From: JBKJTP01 sp046590195
GTDB taxonomy: Bacteria > Bacteroidota > Ignavibacteria > Palsa-1295
NCBI GenBank assembly: GCA_046590195.1
Contig: JBKJTP010000017.1
Span: 1-8,925, forward strand
DNA: 8,925 nucleotides
Reading direction: 5' to 3'
A program made the translations under genes and the position numbers. Each line of letters starts with the position of its first letter. The stretch's first letter is position 1. This document shows positions 1 to 4,600 of this stretch, piece by piece. The notes beneath the pieces were generated by a model. It was not told where the DNA came from. It saw only the letters and a program-made list of their open reading frames with translations, and ran no database searches.

Positions 1-102
1 CTCCACCTGTGGGAGGGCTGTGTTCTATCAGAAGATCACATCGATCGCTCACTTGACCAGACAGGCGTTCAACCCTACCTGCACATTCATGCTGGATTTT
101 AG
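1..102 (+). other. Open frame entering from the left edge, possible gene 3' end
   Basis: Reading frame 1 is open from the first base to a TAG at 100-102, giving 33 residues that end in QPYLHIHAGF. The composition is protein-like, so this may be the tail of a gene that starts outside the window. A second frame is also open to about position 137, so openness alone proves little. I recognise no family, and no clear terminator follows the stop. Confidence 0.2.
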
Positions 103-157
103 CTTGAGCTGGATATCAGCTTTAGCTAGATCAGCCTGAACAGTGAACTACCGAACA

Positions 158-175
158 CGCCTATTGCGATAGGCG
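158..175. repeat. 7-bp hairpin with a TGCG loop
   Basis: CGCCTAT at 158-164 and ATAGGCG at 169-175 are perfect reverse complements around the four-base loop TGCG. No T-run follows on the plus strand, so it is not an obvious intrinsic terminator. A 7-bp stem with a short loop is expected by chance roughly once per one or two kilobases, so its function is uncertain. Confidence 0.4.
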
Positions 176-611
176 CCGTTGATGTCGCCACAGAGACCAC
201 CGCGCGGGCTTTGTGGACATCAGTGATCGTTCTCTACACTTGCCCTGCGCTAGTGCGGGTTGCATACGGACGCGTTTTGTGATCGTGATCGTGACGTCTG
301 CCGAAATAATGTCGGAGTGCCGTCGTTATGGTAATTGCGTCTCGATGCTTAGCGTGCAATGCGCAGGGATAGAATGATCGATTCGTCTGCTATTTGTCAA
401 TTAACGATTTGGGGTCTGATATGTGAACTGACGTTCGGTCTCACATTTGACTATCACACTCACTCAAATGCGCCTTCACATCGTGCAGCAGTTTTCGATA
501 CCACCGTTCCTGCTCTGACGTCGTGCAATAGAGCACATCTTGTTCAAGAAGGAAGGCGAGTGTTGTGCTCCGCAGTTCGCCGGCATACACTAGTTCGCTC
601 TTAGCTATCGA

Positions 612-629
612 GTCCCAGCTATCTGGGAC
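612..629. repeat. 7-bp hairpin with a CTAT loop
   Basis: GTCCCAG at 612-618 and CTGGGAC at 623-629 pair perfectly around the loop CTAT. There is no T-run on either side. If the minus-strand frame at 743-441 were a real gene, this hairpin would lie inside its coding sequence (residues around VPDSWD). It may be a chance palindrome. Confidence 0.35.
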
Positions 630-717
630 CGCGCGCACAGCCTCTAGCGCCCCACTCATTCGTGACGGCTTTGCTAAGACAGCTGCGAGATACCGAAAGC
701 TGCTGCTTTGATCGATC

Positions 718-743
718 GTCTGAGACCTAAATGTCTGAGACAT
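718..743. promoter_or_regulatory. Tandem palindromic sites, operator-like
   Basis: The nine-base palindrome GTCTGAGAC occurs twice, at 718-726 and 733-741. The centres are 15 bp apart, about one and a half helical turns. The right-hand copy extends to the perfect 13-bp palindrome ATGTCTGAGACAT (731-743). Repeated dyad-symmetric sites at a fixed short spacing, in a region without a clear gene, are typical of binding sites for a dimeric regulator. The nearest well-supported plus-strand gene starts about 300 bases downstream. No regulator gene lies next to it in this window. Confidence 0.3.
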
Positions 744-893
744 AGAAGTGTGTTTTCAAATAGTGAGATACAGAAGCAAAGAGCCCACTTTCCATGCCAC
801 AATCAGGATAGCTGTATTAACTCCATTTGTGCGTGATCGGCGCAAAGGGGTATGCAGAGCAGCGTAAAATTTTTGGGTGAGCAGTAAAGAATT

Positions 894-954
894 CTCCTCC
901 TTGCATCATAGCAAATCGGGGAGGCGAAACGTAATGGGCATGATCGCGGAGTAA
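894..954 (+). promoter_or_regulatory. Structured leader: sequestered Shine-Dalgarno plus six-codon leader ORF
   Basis: CCTCC (896-900) can pair with GGAGG (920-924). Inside it TTGC (901-904) pairs with GCAA (911-914) around the loop ATCATA, leaving a five-base bulge (915-919). The right arm is part of GGGGAGG (918-924), a strong Shine-Dalgarno sequence lying nine bases before an ATG at 934. That ATG opens a tiny frame, MGMIAE, which stops at 952-954. Its last codons carry GGAG (948-951), which in turn lies seven bases before an ATG at 959 in frame with the next gene. This arrangement could couple or control translation of the downstream gene. A possible -10 box, TAAAAT, sits at 865-870, but I find no convincing -35. 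Confidence 0.35.
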
Positions 955-1039
955 CCCCATGCGGCTCGTTTTTCGCACTGCAACAGGACTGGACCGAGTG
1001 CCATTTCGGCGCAGAGGACTTCTAACAGGAGACAACCCA

Positions 1040-1582
1040 ATGAACACTCAATTAACTGGCGCACCGATCGGCGTAGGCGACTATCGCAAGAACGCGCCAT
1101 TCTCAGAACTGAAAGTGTTGATCCTGGAGGGCGAGCGTGTGATGAAGGCGAGAGGATTAGAAGGGGAGGATCTCCATCGTGCTGCGCGTATCTATGCGAG
1201 GACCATGGTCCACTTTTACGAACAATCGGGCTGGCAACCACTGAGCAAAGGCCTTGAGAACGAGTTCGTTGATCGGGTGATCGCTGAACTCGCCGTCAGC
1301 CATCGTACGCATCATCACAGCACAGCACTGACAACACGTCAGTTCAGCACGGGCGTCACATTGTACGATCCTCGAATGGATGGTCTTGAACCATTCACAC
1401 CAGCAACGCTGCCGGACACTTCGCCTCATCCACACCCTCGTACACCTGAGGAATTTGTTGAGCCGCTACCGTCTCCGATCATCGACGAGCACGAAACCAA
1501 GTGTTGCGTCATACCAGCGCAGAAGCTCTCCAGTGAGGCCATCCAAACAAAGCACGACAATGAAAGTACTCTTCGCCTATGA
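1040..1582 (+). CDS. Unrecognised 180-aa protein upstream of usp
   Basis: I do not recognise a family. Residues 20-85 look like a folded helical domain (for example GERVMKARGL, LHRAARIYARTMVHFYEQSG and FVDRVIAELA). Residues about 87-180 are rich in His, Thr and Pro (HRTHHHS near 88-94, a Pro-rich stretch at 119-147) and look disordered. There is no signal peptide or membrane segment. I chose the ATG at 1040 because AGGAGA lies seven bases upstream (1027-1032). An in-frame ATG at 959, also with a good Shine-Dalgarno sequence, would add 27 residues (MRLVFRTATG...) that are Arg-rich and less protein-like. The 3' end overlaps the universal stress protein gene by 23 bases in another frame, which suggests translational coupling and a shared transcript. 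The long disordered tail is unusual but gives no function. Confidence 0.7.
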   Translation: MNTQLTGAPIGVGDYRKNAPFSELKVLILEGERVMKARGLEGEDLHRAARIYARTMVHFYEQSGWQPLSKGLENEFVDRVIAELAVSHRTHHHSTALTTRQFSTGVTLYDPRMDGLEPFTPATLPDTSPHPHPRTPEEFVEPLPSPIIDEHETKCCVIPAQKLSSEAIQTKHDNESTLRL

Positions 1583-2459
1583 TGGGGCCGATTGTTCTAA
1601 GGCCGCCTTACATGACTTGGTGAACATCGGACTTCCGGCCGGTTCTACGGTCTATGTCGTATCCGTATGTGAAGCGGGCGATATGGTTGCGGCCAACATT
1701 GCAAGTATGGCAGGCATGGCGGAGATGGGATTTGGTGGTGAGGCCCTTGCGACAGTCAGCGAAACGATGGTGCAGCAGGCCCATCAATTTGCACGGTCAG
1801 CGGCTGACGAGATCGAGAAGCTACTGCCAGACATGAATGTGAGCATCGGCACCCCTGAGGGAAACGCAGCACGCGAGATCGTCGAGATCGCCAATCGTGA
1901 CGACATCGATCTCATCGTAATGGGCTCGCATGGCCGTGGGCTTTTTGCACGCGTCGTGCTTGGCAGCGTTGCGCTGCATGTTCTGCATAATGCGAAGTGC
2001 TCGGTCAGGATCGTCAAAACAAATGCCGCCTGCGCCGATCAGTTGAAATTGATGCTTGCGGTTGATGGATCTCGAGATAGCAACAAGATGCTTGATATCT
2101 TCGCCACGCGGACGTGGAAGCAACTGCCGCAGATCACATTGGTGAATGTCGATGACCTGGCGATCATCGCTGCTATTCACGGTATCACGATCGAGTTTAT
2201 CAACGAAGAAACGGCCCGGCAGAGTACGACGGTGCTCAAGGAAGCGAAGGATCATCTCTTGCGTTACGGCATTCTAGCTTCGACGCTCAGCCTTGTCGGA
2301 ACTCCCGTTGGTGAGATCGTTAGAGAAGCGCATGAACTTGGCGCTACCGCGATCTATCTCGGGGGACAGGGCCACGGTACGATCGAACGGATGCTACTGG
2401 GGAGTGTGTCACACGGCGTTACGCTTCGCGCAGACGCCGTTGTAGAGGTTATCAGATAA
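1560..2459 (+). CDS. Tandem-domain universal stress protein (UspA family)
   Basis: This 299-residue cytoplasmic protein consists of two fused UspA domains, about residues 1-153 and 162-299. Domain 1 starts MKVLFAYDGA and ends with the ATP-binding signature G122-x2-G125-x9-G135-S136. Domain 2 starts LKLMLAVDGS and carries the same spacing at G268, G271, G281 and S282. Both halves therefore keep the Gly-rich loop of the ATP-binding class. The family helps cells survive starvation, oxidative or respiratory stress, usually through ATP-dependent conformational switching; the exact partner is not visible here. The ATG at 1560 aligns with the canonical domain start. No Shine-Dalgarno sequence precedes it, and it lies inside the 3' end of the upstream gene, so translation is probably coupled. 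The stop is one base before the next gene, so the two are very likely cotranscribed. Confidence 0.93.
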   Translation: MKVLFAYDGADCSKAALHDLVNIGLPAGSTVYVVSVCEAGDMVAANIASMAGMAEMGFGGEALATVSETMVQQAHQFARSAADEIEKLLPDMNVSIGTPEGNAAREIVEIANRDDIDLIVMGSHGRGLFARVVLGSVALHVLHNAKCSVRIVKTNAACADQLKLMLAVDGSRDSNKMLDIFATRTWKQLPQITLVNVDDLAIIAAIHGITIEFINEETARQSTTVLKEAKDHLLRYGILASTLSLVGTPVGEIVREAHELGATAIYLGGQGHGTIERMLLGSVSHGVTLRADAVVEVIR

Positions 2460-2460
2460 C

Positions 2461-3165
2461 ATGTCACGCCCAACTTCTTTCCCCACTGTTCTCTGTCTCG
2501 TTCTCCTCGCGCTGTCAATTGCGGTCAGTAACGCGCTCGCGCAAGTCACAGCGCCGCCTGCAACGGCAGTTGTGGAGTCACCAGTGGCAACAATGCCGCC
2601 TCGCGTCGCGCAGATCAAACAACTGCTCTACGAGCGTGGCTACTGGATCACGAAGATCGATTCGATCCGCAATGACGAATACAACTTCGCGATCACGGCA
2701 TTCCGCCAGGTAAATGGCTTGAAGCAGACGAAGCTCTTTAGCGATGCGCAACTTGATTCATTGCGTGCGAGTAAAAGACCTGAGCCGAAGAGCAAGACGC
2801 TGGTTTACAAGTCGGACACTGAGCGTGCACATATCGAGGTCGATCTGAAGCGGCAGGTTCTCTTTCTTGTCGATTCGTTCGGACGCGTCACGCATGTGCT
2901 TCCGGTCTCCAGCGGCAACGGTAAAGAGTTCACGACACAGCGACCGGATGGCACGGATAACACACGCAAAGCCCTCACGCCGAAGGGTCAGTTTCGCATC
3001 ACGCGAAAGATCAACGGATGGCGCAAGAGCGATCTCGGAATGCTCTATTATCCTGTTTACTATCGTGGCGGCGCTGCAGTGCATGGAGCGAAGTCAGTAC
3101 CGGACTATCCAGCGAGCCACGGATGCATTCGCCAATGCATGCAGCGGCCCAGTTCAGCAGCATGA
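2461..3165 (+). CDS. L,D-transpeptidase (YkuD), C-terminus frameshifted
   Basis: This is a secreted peptidoglycan cross-linking enzyme that acts outside the inner membrane and forms 3-3 cross-links, or attaches proteins, through a catalytic cysteine. Residues 1-27 form a signal peptide with a likely cut after NALA. Residues 47-103 form a peptidoglycan-binding domain (IKQLLYERGYW...ITAFRQVNGL). Residues about 122-224 are the YkuD domain, with TPKGQF (173-178), H208-G209 and the signature S219-H220-G221-C222-I223-R224. Right after R224 the frame gives an unconvincing tail (QCMQRPSSAA) and stops at 3165. The expected C-terminal strand is found in the -1 frame (see 3132-3197). GAGG a few bases before the ATG can serve as ribosome site. 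The gene sits one base after usp. The break may be a sequencing error, a true mutation or, less likely, ribosomal frameshifting. All catalytic residues lie before it. Confidence 0.88.
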   Translation: MSRPTSFPTVLCLVLLALSIAVSNALAQVTAPPATAVVESPVATMPPRVAQIKQLLYERGYWITKIDSIRNDEYNFAITAFRQVNGLKQTKLFSDAQLDSLRASKRPEPKSKTLVYKSDTERAHIEVDLKRQVLFLVDSFGRVTHVLPVSSGNGKEFTTQRPDGTDNTRKALTPKGQFRITRKINGWRKSDLGMLYYPVYYRGGAAVHGAKSVPDYPASHGCIRQCMQRPSSAA

Positions 3166-3197
3166 TAACAGTGGGATTTCCGATCCTTGTGCATTAA
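3132..3197 (+). pseudogene. Displaced C-terminal segment of the L,D-transpeptidase
   Basis: Read in the -1 frame relative to the upstream gene, CCA at 3132-3134 followed by ATG at 3135 encodes PMHAAAQFSSMITVGFPILV and one more residue, then TAA at 3195-3197. YkuD domains typically continue after SHGCIR with a Pro-Met-type turn, a helix and a final strand of the form G-x-P-V-L-V. This segment fits that closely (VGFPILV). Restoring one base (or four) near 3132-3134 would join the two parts into a protein of about 245 residues, a normal length for the family. Confidence 0.8.
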
Positions 3198-3222
3198 GTA
3201 ACAACAGTAACACACTACGACG

Positions 3223-3408
3223 ATGAGCGCACGAACGAACATCAACTACAACTCTCACAACTCGATCTACGGCATCGGAGTCATCGGCGCACTTGTCTAC
3301 TTCATCCAGCACGCCTCAACGTTCTGGGAAGGATTGCTGGGCATCATTCAAGCGATCCTCTGGCCAGCTGTGATCGTCTACAAAGCATTGGAATGGTTAA
3401 AGATGTAG
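3223..3408 (+). CDS. Small membrane protein, 61 aa
   Basis: This short protein has a polar N-terminus rich in Asn and Ser (NINYNSHNS). Two hydrophobic stretches follow, about residues 14-31 (SIYGIGVIGALVYFIQ) and 37-56 (GLLGIIQAILWPAVIVYKAL), and a basic end, LKM. It looks like a two-helix inner-membrane hairpin. I recall similar small uncharacterised proteins with the pattern YNSxNSIYGxGVIGA in other bacteria, which supports a real gene, but no function is known to me. No clear Shine-Dalgarno sequence precedes the ATG. The gene starts 25 bases after the end of the transpeptidase segment and ends seven bases before the next gene, consistent with one operon. Confidence 0.75.
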   Translation: MSARTNINYNSHNSIYGIGVIGALVYFIQHASTFWEGLLGIIQAILWPAVIVYKALEWLKM

Positions 3409-3415
3409 CACAAGT

Positions 3416-3859
3416 ATGTTGTCGCATCGCACACTCGCTTATCGGCGAACGCTTGCACTGATCCTCGCACTGATCGGCATCAATGCTGTCATCGCAGGCT
3501 ACGGCTTCATGGGTACGCCTGATGGCAGTGCAGTAGGCATCCGGCAGGAATGGCTGGCTGACACACCATTCAGCAACTACATGATCCCCGGTTCGATCCT
3601 CTTCGGTCTCGGCCTTCTGCATCTATGCGCCGCGTATCTCCAACTCCGAAGCTACCCTGTCGCAACCTGCATCGCAGAGACCGCGGGCTTTGGACTGATC
3701 ATCTGGATCGTCGTGCAGATAGCAATGATGGGAAGCTTCCGGCATCCCGCGCAGACCATCCTGCAAGCCATCTGCATGATCCTCGGAGTCGCCACGCTCT
3801 ATCTTGCATCGAAGCAAACTAGTCTCCGCGTCCAGCAGCACCTCCCATCTCGGTCTTAG
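3416..3859 (+). CDS. Four-helix integral membrane protein, 147 aa
   Basis: Four hydrophobic segments are visible at about residues 11-30 (RTLALILALIGINAVIAGYG), 54-77 (NYMIPGSILFGLGLLHLCAA), 82-106 (ATCIAETAGFGLIIWIVVQI) and 112-131 (AQTILQAICMILGVATLYLA). A soluble loop at 31-53 contains DGSAVGI and the stretch LADTPFSNY. The layout (helix 1, a loop ending in a PFxxYxIPG-like turn, then three helices) matches a common family of uncharacterised bacterial membrane proteins. I know no biochemical function for it. The seven-base gap after the 61-aa membrane gene suggests cotranscription. The last 15 residues are polar and probably cytoplasmic. Confidence 0.8.
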   Translation: MLSHRTLAYRRTLALILALIGINAVIAGYGFMGTPDGSAVGIRQEWLADTPFSNYMIPGSILFGLGLLHLCAAYLQLRSYPVATCIAETAGFGLIIWIVVQIAMMGSFRHPAQTILQAICMILGVATLYLASKQTSLRVQQHLPSRS

Positions 3860-3918
3860 ACCACAAGCTTACACACGCTCAAAGCGCAAGTAGGCGCACA
3901 TGAAACAAAGGCACCATT

Positions 3919-4392
3919 ATGAAAGAACCAGCTGATTCTCAGAACGAAGGTCCAGGTAACGATACGATGAAGAGCATACTGCAGCAGGCGGCCCTGGCCG
4001 CCGGAGGAGTTTTGGTAGGATACGCCGCCTACCGGCTCTACCAGGCATCGCAATCCGAAGCGCACGAGCGCGAGGAGAAGCTGGGGCGCTGGTTGAAGCA
4101 ACGGCTTGCAGAACTCGAGAATGCCATTGGGATGACGCCCGAACAGCGCGCTTGGCTGGAGGATGAGCTTGATCCGGTGATCAAACTGGCCAACCGTGCA
4201 TGCAGAAAGATCGAGAAGCTTCAGCCGTCGGTACTGGATGAACTCTCGCTCGAGATCGAAGAGCGATTCCTCAAGCTCAAGATGCAGGTCCGCAAAACGC
4301 TAAAGCTGGCTGAAGACCGCCACCTAAAGGCTCTGCCTGAATTCTATGAAGAATTCAGGCAGCTGTTCTTTGGGCTTACACCTGAGAAGTAA
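3919..4392 (+). CDS. Membrane-anchored helical protein, 157 aa, function unknown
   Basis: The N-terminus is polar (1-18). One membrane segment follows at about 20-42 (ILQQAALAAGGVLVGYAAYR), then an all-helical, highly charged domain to residue 157. The segment ERE...EELENAIGMTPEQRAWLEDEL-like pattern (about 50-85) and KLKMQVRKTLKLAEDRHLKAL (119-139) could form helical bundles or coiled coils. I recognise no family. AAAGG lies about ten bases before the ATG at 3919; an in-frame ATG at 3967 (MKSILQQ) is an alternative start directly at the membrane helix. The gene sits 59 bases after the previous one and is followed by an intrinsic terminator, so it is probably the last gene of the run. A perfect 12-bp inverted repeat lies in its 3' part (4333-4362). 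Confidence 0.75.
   Translation: MKEPADSQNEGPGNDTMKSILQQAALAAGGVLVGYAAYRLYQASQSEAHEREEKLGRWLKQRLAELENAIGMTPEQRAWLEDELDPVIKLANRACRKIEKLQPSVLDELSLEIEERFLKLKMQVRKTLKLAEDRHLKALPEFYEEFRQLFFGLTPEK
4333..4362. repeat. Perfect 12-bp inverted repeat inside a coding region
   Basis: CTGCCTGAATTC (4333-4344) and GAATTCAGGCAG (4351-4362) are exact reverse complements around the six-base loop TATGAA. They encode part of LPEFYEEFRQ near the end of the 157-aa protein. A stem this long with so short a loop is expected well under once in a window of this size by chance. It has no T-run, and coding continues for 27 bases to the stop. Confidence 0.85.
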
Positions 4393-4450
4393 CGAGCGAG
4401 CAATAGGTAGGGCTTGCGAATAGCCAGCCGCGCCGAAAATCGCTAATCGC

Positions 4451-4483
4451 AAGAAGGGATCGTCTTGCGACGACCCCTTTTTT
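4451..4483 (+). terminator. Rho-independent terminator, possibly bidirectional
   Basis: GGGATCGTC (4456-4464) pairs with GACGACCCC (4469-4477) around the loop TTGC, with one A-C mismatch. A run of six T follows at 4478-4483, and A-rich bases before the stem (4451-4455) can extend pairing into it. It lies 59 bases after the stop of the 157-aa gene, so it most likely ends the plus-strand transcript. The same hairpin read on the minus strand comes just after the tRNA-Arg gene. It is followed there by a weaker TTCTT, so it may also terminate the tRNA transcript. Confidence 0.8.
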
Positions 4484-4486
4484 CTG

Positions 4487-4560
4487 TCCACCCGTCAGGA
4501 CTCGAACCTGAAACCTTCTGATCCGTAGTCAGATGCTCTATCCAATTGAGCTACGGGTGG
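4487..4560 (-). tRNA. tRNA-Arg (anticodon ACG)
   Basis: The minus strand folds as a complete 74-nt cloverleaf. The acceptor stem is CCACCCG/CGGGTGG with discriminator A. The D arm is GCTC...GAGC with the GG loop. The anticodon stem is TCTGA/TCAGA with loop CTACGGA, so the anticodon is ACG, reading CGN arginine codons after A34 deamination to inosine. The variable loop has five bases, and the T arm is TCAGG/CCTGA with loop TTCGAGT. The 3' CCA is not encoded; the next bases are CAG. The gene starts 40 bases after the bshC stop on the same strand, and I see no promoter in that gap. Confidence 0.97.
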
Positions 4561-4581
4561 ATACGGCTAATTTTGAGCTGA

Positions 4582-4597
4582 GGATCAGCGATGATCC
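4582..4597. repeat. 6-bp hairpin between bshC and tRNA-Arg
   Basis: GGATCA (4582-4587) and TGATCC (4592-4597) pair perfectly around GCGA on the plus strand (TCGC on the minus strand). It lies four bases downstream of the bshC stop codon on the minus strand. No T-run follows in that direction, so it is a poor terminator. It could be an RNA processing or stabilising element, or chance. Confidence 0.35.
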
Positions 4598-4600
4598 AGA

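Larger units (their letters stand above)
103..933. other. Long stretch without a defensible gene
   Basis: About 830 bases show no gene I can support. Two reading frames of 81 codons (359-604, plus) and 100 codons (743-441, minus) overlap each other. Neither has a Shine-Dalgarno sequence or a recognisable motif. The minus-strand frame has a reasonably protein-like composition (for example SWDSIAKSELVYAGE and RWYRKLLHDVKAHL) and cannot be fully excluded as a small orphan gene. The stretch contains short inverted repeats at 158-175 and 612-629 and tandem palindromes at 718-743. It may be a decayed locus, a regulatory region or an RNA gene of a kind I do not recognise. Confidence 0.5.

Noticed and set aside
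280..295. Short tandem GTGATC repeat
   Set aside because: Only about two and a half copies of a 6-bp unit. GATC-containing words are common across the whole window.
421..446. Inverted repeat ATGTGA/TCACAT with a 14-base spacer
   Set aside because: It resembles a half-site pair of CRP-like regulators, but the spacing is wrong for the usual 6-base spacer and no gene is positioned to be controlled.
359..604. 81-codon plus-strand frame beginning MRRDRMIDSS
   Set aside because: Cys-, Thr- and His-rich composition without pattern, no ribosome site, and opposite to another open frame. Most likely chance.
441..743. 100-codon minus-strand frame beginning MSQTFRSQTI
   Set aside because: Its composition is protein-like, but it has no ribosome site, motif or recognisable family, is bounded by a stop just upstream, and overlaps a plus-strand frame. 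It is kept only as a possibility in the gene-poor stretch.
2413..2440. 7-bp inverted repeat ACGGCGT/ACGCCGT near the usp 3' end
   Set aside because: The loop is 14 bases, there is no T-run, and it lies in coding sequence in G+C-rich codons. No reason to treat it as a terminator.
2448..2460. Palindrome GTTATCAGATAAC over the usp stop, just before the transpeptidase start
   Set aside because: Six-base arms around one base are expected about twice in a window of this length, and the bases are constrained by the stop codon and ribosome site.
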